A DNA stretch of 6,880 nucleotides from Candidatus Altarchaeales archaeon WOR_SM1_86-2 (lineage in GTDB: Archaea > Altiarchaeota > Altiarchaeia > IMC4 > MCBC01), in assembly GCA_001723855.1 (NCBI GenBank), contig MCBC01000139.1:1-6880 (forward strand). Direction: 5' to 3'. Shown piece by piece: positions 4,836-6,880 of this stretch (positions are counted from its first letter, which is position 1; each line of letters opens with the position of its first letter). A program made the translations under genes and the position numbers. Under the pieces are notes generated by a model. That model was not told where the DNA came from. It did not search any database and saw only the letters and a list, made by a program, of their open reading frames with translations.

Positions 4836-6344
4836 TCAAAATAACTCGGTGTCCTGGATGTAGTTCTTTCCCAGTTTTAATGCAGTTTCCGCCTTTCCAA
4901 GTTCTTTCCCGAGATAAGCGGCATGCTCCGTGCTTACTTTGATTCTATGCACGGCGGTCTTGTACATGTCCTTGGCGTCTTTTCCTCTGAACCCCATCTT
5001 TGGTTTTTTACCCTCGTAATAGACCGCCTTGATCTCGCCGCCTTCCAGGTAGATGCGAAACATTCCCTTCTCCAGTTCCTTTATCGGGGTTTTTTTGACT
5101 TTAACGAAATCGATCTCTTCTATCTGCGGGTCAATGATATCCTCAACCCGTTTTTTATCCTTAAGTACCAGCAGATCGATGCCGAGGTCCTTAGGCAGCT
5201 GGTTGTGTTTTCTTGCCAGGTACATCATTTTTCTTGCCGTATCCAGTTCTTTGACGCTTCCCCTGCACTTTGCACTGGCCTCCACCGTAAACACGATATC
5301 GATGTTTAACTCGGATGCAGCCCCCATCAGCAGGGCGTTCACTCCAACCGAGTCGGCATCCAGCAGCTCCGTGACGTTCCCGACCCCCATCAACATCGGC
5401 ATTCCAGGGTTTTTCTTTCTAAATTCATAGTAACTCGCTACAGCCCCCGTGAAACCAAAGTTCAATGGATCTAAAACGGGGTCCGCAATTATCCTGTTTT
5501 TGCCGCGCAATGATTTATTGAGGTCGGAGACTTTTTCAACCAGGTCCTCAAGTAAAGTCACCCTCTCATCAACCCCCTTCGGTATCGTGCCCTGCTTGTT
5601 CCTCGGGATCACCACAACCGAAACGTCAATGGAAGAGGCTGTTTCAAGATTTGTTTCATCCAGGCTCAGGATCAGGTCAACCCCGGAGTCAACCCCGGAT
5701 AAAATTTCCGCCTCATCCAGCGTGTCTATGCTTACCGGCAAACCCGTAACCTCCTTTATTGTTTCAACGATTTTAGGGATTTTATCTTCATTCCCCCCTC
5801 CTGCAGTCATGCCGATGTCTATCATATCCGCACCGGAATCCTCGTAGTATCTCGCCCACCTCTTTAATTCACCCTCAGATAATTTCGGGGCGCTCTCGAT
5901 CTCCGCAAGCAGGTGTATGTAGTTTTTCCCGAATTCATACCTGTATTTTTTCATCTCCCTGAATTCCCCCCTGAGCCTTTTCTTTATTTTTTCCCCGATC
6001 ACGGCATCCGCCGGGTTTACCGTGGATAATTCGATCTCTTTTATTTCATCCAGAAGTGCAGGTAAATTGGCGGCGTTTACGGGACCCTTGAAACAGGGGA
6101 TGCCGACCTCCTTTTCTATAACTTCAGCATCCCACTGGACGCTCCCGGGGAGAAGAATAATCGAGATGTCGTCTAAATTTATCCCGGATAACTCTCCAAC
6201 CAGTGATTCCCGTGAAATGAGGGCTGCGACATCCGTACCGGAGATGTGGATTCGCGCGGGTGTTCCACTCATGCCGGAGTATTTTTTTACGGCATCGAAC
6301 GCTTCCTTTGCGGTTACCAATAATACCTTCTTATTTTTCATCAT
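4836..6344 (-). CDS. dihydropteroate synthase-like protein (TIGR00284 type)
   Basis: This is a 502-residue protein, full length for the archaeal dihydropteroate-synthase-related family. An N-terminal domain (about 1-105; family DUF6513) precedes a TIM-barrel pterin-binding-like domain (about 145-355). The barrel shows GADMIDIGMTAGGG at 171-184, LPVSIDTLD at 202-210, ADPVLDPLNFGFTG at 287-300 and a Gly-rich MGVGNVTELLDADSVGVN at about 319-335. A C-terminal domain (about 385-502) ends 'TALKLGKNYIQDTELF'. The family is found in archaea lacking bacterial-type FolP and is thought to act in making the pterin part of tetrahydromethanopterin or folate; the exact reaction is unsettled as far as I know. 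The start is the first of two adjacent ATG codons; TATATA at 6370-6365 is about 24 bases upstream, indicating a leaderless mRNA. It is transcribed away from the integrase remnant. Confidence 0.9.
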   Translation of the reverse strand: MMKNKKVLLVTAKEAFDAVKKYSGMSGTPARIHISGTDVAALISRESLVGELSGINLDDISIILLPGSVQWDAEVIEKEVGIPCFKGPVNAANLPALLDEIKEIELSTVNPADAVIGEKIKKRLRGEFREMKKYRYEFGKNYIHLLAEIESAPKLSEGELKRWARYYEDSGADMIDIGMTAGGGNEDKIPKIVETIKEVTGLPVSIDTLDEAEILSGVDSGVDLILSLDETNLETASSIDVSVVVIPRNKQGTIPKGVDERVTLLEDLVEKVSDLNKSLRGKNRIIADPVLDPLNFGFTGAVASYYEFRKKNPGMPMLMGVGNVTELLDADSVGVNALLMGAASELNIDIVFTVEASAKCRGSVKELDTARKMMYLARKHNQLPKDLGIDLLVLKDKKRVEDIIDPQIEEIDFVKVKKTPIKELEKGMFRIYLEGGEIKAVYYEGKKPKMGFRGKDAKDMYKTAVHRIKVSTEHAAYLGKELGKAETALKLGKNYIQDTELF

Positions 6345-6363
6345 TTGTTGTTACACAATTAAA

Positions 6364-6371
6364 CTATATAA
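6364..6371 (-). promoter_or_regulatory. TATA box of the dihydropteroate synthase-like gene
   Basis: Read on the minus strand, TTATATAG is centred about 24 bases before the ATG at 6344. This is the archaeal TATA-to-start distance, so the mRNA would begin at or near the start codon. No Shine-Dalgarno sequence is seen before the ATG. Confidence 0.5.
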
Positions 6372-6386
6372 CTTTACTTTTAAAAT

Positions 6387-6398
6387 CTATAAAAAATA
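6387..6398 (+). promoter_or_regulatory. TATA-like box of the integrase remnant
   Basis: CTATAAAAAATA is centred about 38 bases before ATG 6430, predicting a short leader of roughly 10-15 bases. It is back-to-back with the minus-strand box at 6364-6371, so 6345-6429 would be a compact divergent promoter region. Confidence 0.35.
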
Positions 6399-6429
6399 AG
6401 AAAAATCAGGTAGATGCTAACGAAGAACC

Positions 6430-6880
6430 ATGGATAAAATAACAATCGATAAAGGAACTTCTAACCAGATAAGGGTTAGTTTCCCATACAACAAGGATTA
6501 TGTTGCGAAAATTAAGACGATTGAGGGTTACAAGTGGCATCCTGACGGAAAATACTGGAGTTTTCCCTATTCGGAAGACACTCTAAGAAAGATTTTATCT
6601 GCATTTTCTGGCGAGGATATCGATATTGATCCAATCCTACAAAAATTTGACGCGCTTGAAAGAGAACTCATCTCAAAAAAATTTCTTCGGAAATTTTAAC
6701 TGTAATGTAACTGCCCATAATCGATTTTACATTACATCAAGGAAATACAGCCCAAAAACGGTTAAATCCTATCTTTACTACAACAAAGAACTTGTTAAAT
6801 TTGCAGGCAAGCATTCACTCACCATAGACGAATCCGATATAAAAGATTACCTTCGTTATCTCGTTGAAGAGAAAGACGCC
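6430..6880 (+). pseudogene. tyrosine recombinase (integrase), disrupted and cut by the window end
   Basis: The first frame (ATG 6430 to TAA 6697) encodes 89 residues: a compact N-terminal domain with RVSFPYNKDYVAKIKTIEGYKW and KYWSFPYSE, resembling the HARP-like arm found before the core-binding domain in some archaeal and bacterial integrases. It ends 'LERELISKKFLRKF'. One base out of frame, from about 6728 to the window end, comes a SAM-like core-binding domain: YITSRKYSPKTVKSYLYYNK, then KDYLRYLVEEKDA. 'ELISKKFLRK' and 'YITSRKYSPK' look like two versions of the same segment, so a duplication or a join of two integrase copies is more likely than a single indel. An A7 run (6675-6681) is an alternative shift site. 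The catalytic domain (R..HxxR..Y) lies beyond the window and cannot be judged. Mobile-element origin is inferred. Confidence 0.72.
6701..6736. repeat. 10-base perfect inverted repeat at the integrase break
   Basis: TGTAATGTAA (6701-6710) and TTACATTACA (6727-6736) are perfect inverted copies separated by 16 bases. They start 2 bases after the TAA that ends the first integrase frame and run into the second frame. The position at the breakpoint suggests a role in the rearrangement or a recombinase-binding site; the 16-base spacer is longer than the 6-8 bases usual for a tyrosine recombinase crossover core. Confidence 0.55.

Noticed and set aside
5053..5847. Plus-strand ORFs antisense to the dihydropteroate-synthase-like gene
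   Set aside because: The minus-strand gene is well conserved along its whole length; the plus-strand frames are low-complexity shadows.

Overview
The window looks archaeal, from a euryarchaeal lineage of the methanogen / anaerobic alkane-oxidiser type. The support is a group II chaperonin (thermosome) with a GGM tail, a DUF35 zinc-ribbon/OB-fold protein of the archaeal mevalonate branch, an archaea-restricted dihydropteroate-synthase-like protein linked to pterin cofactors, and TATA-like boxes about 25 bases upstream of nearly leaderless starts. Assignment to an ANME-1/Syntrophoarchaeia-like group is only an impression from gene content; no rRNA or mcr marker is present.

Layout. 1-345 is the 3' part of a DUF35 gene. 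346-527 is AT-rich and holds three perfect, evenly spaced hairpins (391-463) that could be a small RNA with its own TATA box and U-tract. 528-2168 is an intact thermosome subunit. It is followed after 18 bases by a broken hsp20 gene (2187-2643) and, overlapping that, a truncated pyruvoyl-dependent arginine decarboxylase remnant (2636-2866). On the minus strand, 3657-2873 is an MNT/HEPN toxin-antitoxin pair: the nucleotidyltransferase has no normal start codon and the HEPN gene has a premature TAA, although the rest of the HEPN frame remains readable. 3660-3942 has no gene; it contains a small palindrome and a roughly 141-base imperfect inverted repeat. 3943-4605 is a PIN-domain toxin followed by a small likely antitoxin. 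4606-4835 has a terminator-like palindrome and two tiny minus-strand ORFs with strong Shine-Dalgarno sequences. 4836-6344 (minus) is the intact dihydropteroate-synthase-like gene. From 6430 to the window edge runs a disrupted tyrosine recombinase.

How it fits together. The intact genes are housekeeping: protein folding, isoprenoid-associated acyl-CoA chemistry and pterin cofactor synthesis. Between and beside them lies an accessory zone with two toxin-antitoxin-type modules, an integrase relic and structured repeats. Four consecutive genes between about 2390 and 3660 carry lesions (internal deletion with frameshift, 3' truncation, nonsense codon, lost start). This suggests a site of repeated insertion and decay next to the chaperonin gene, although assembly error should be excluded for the frameshifts.
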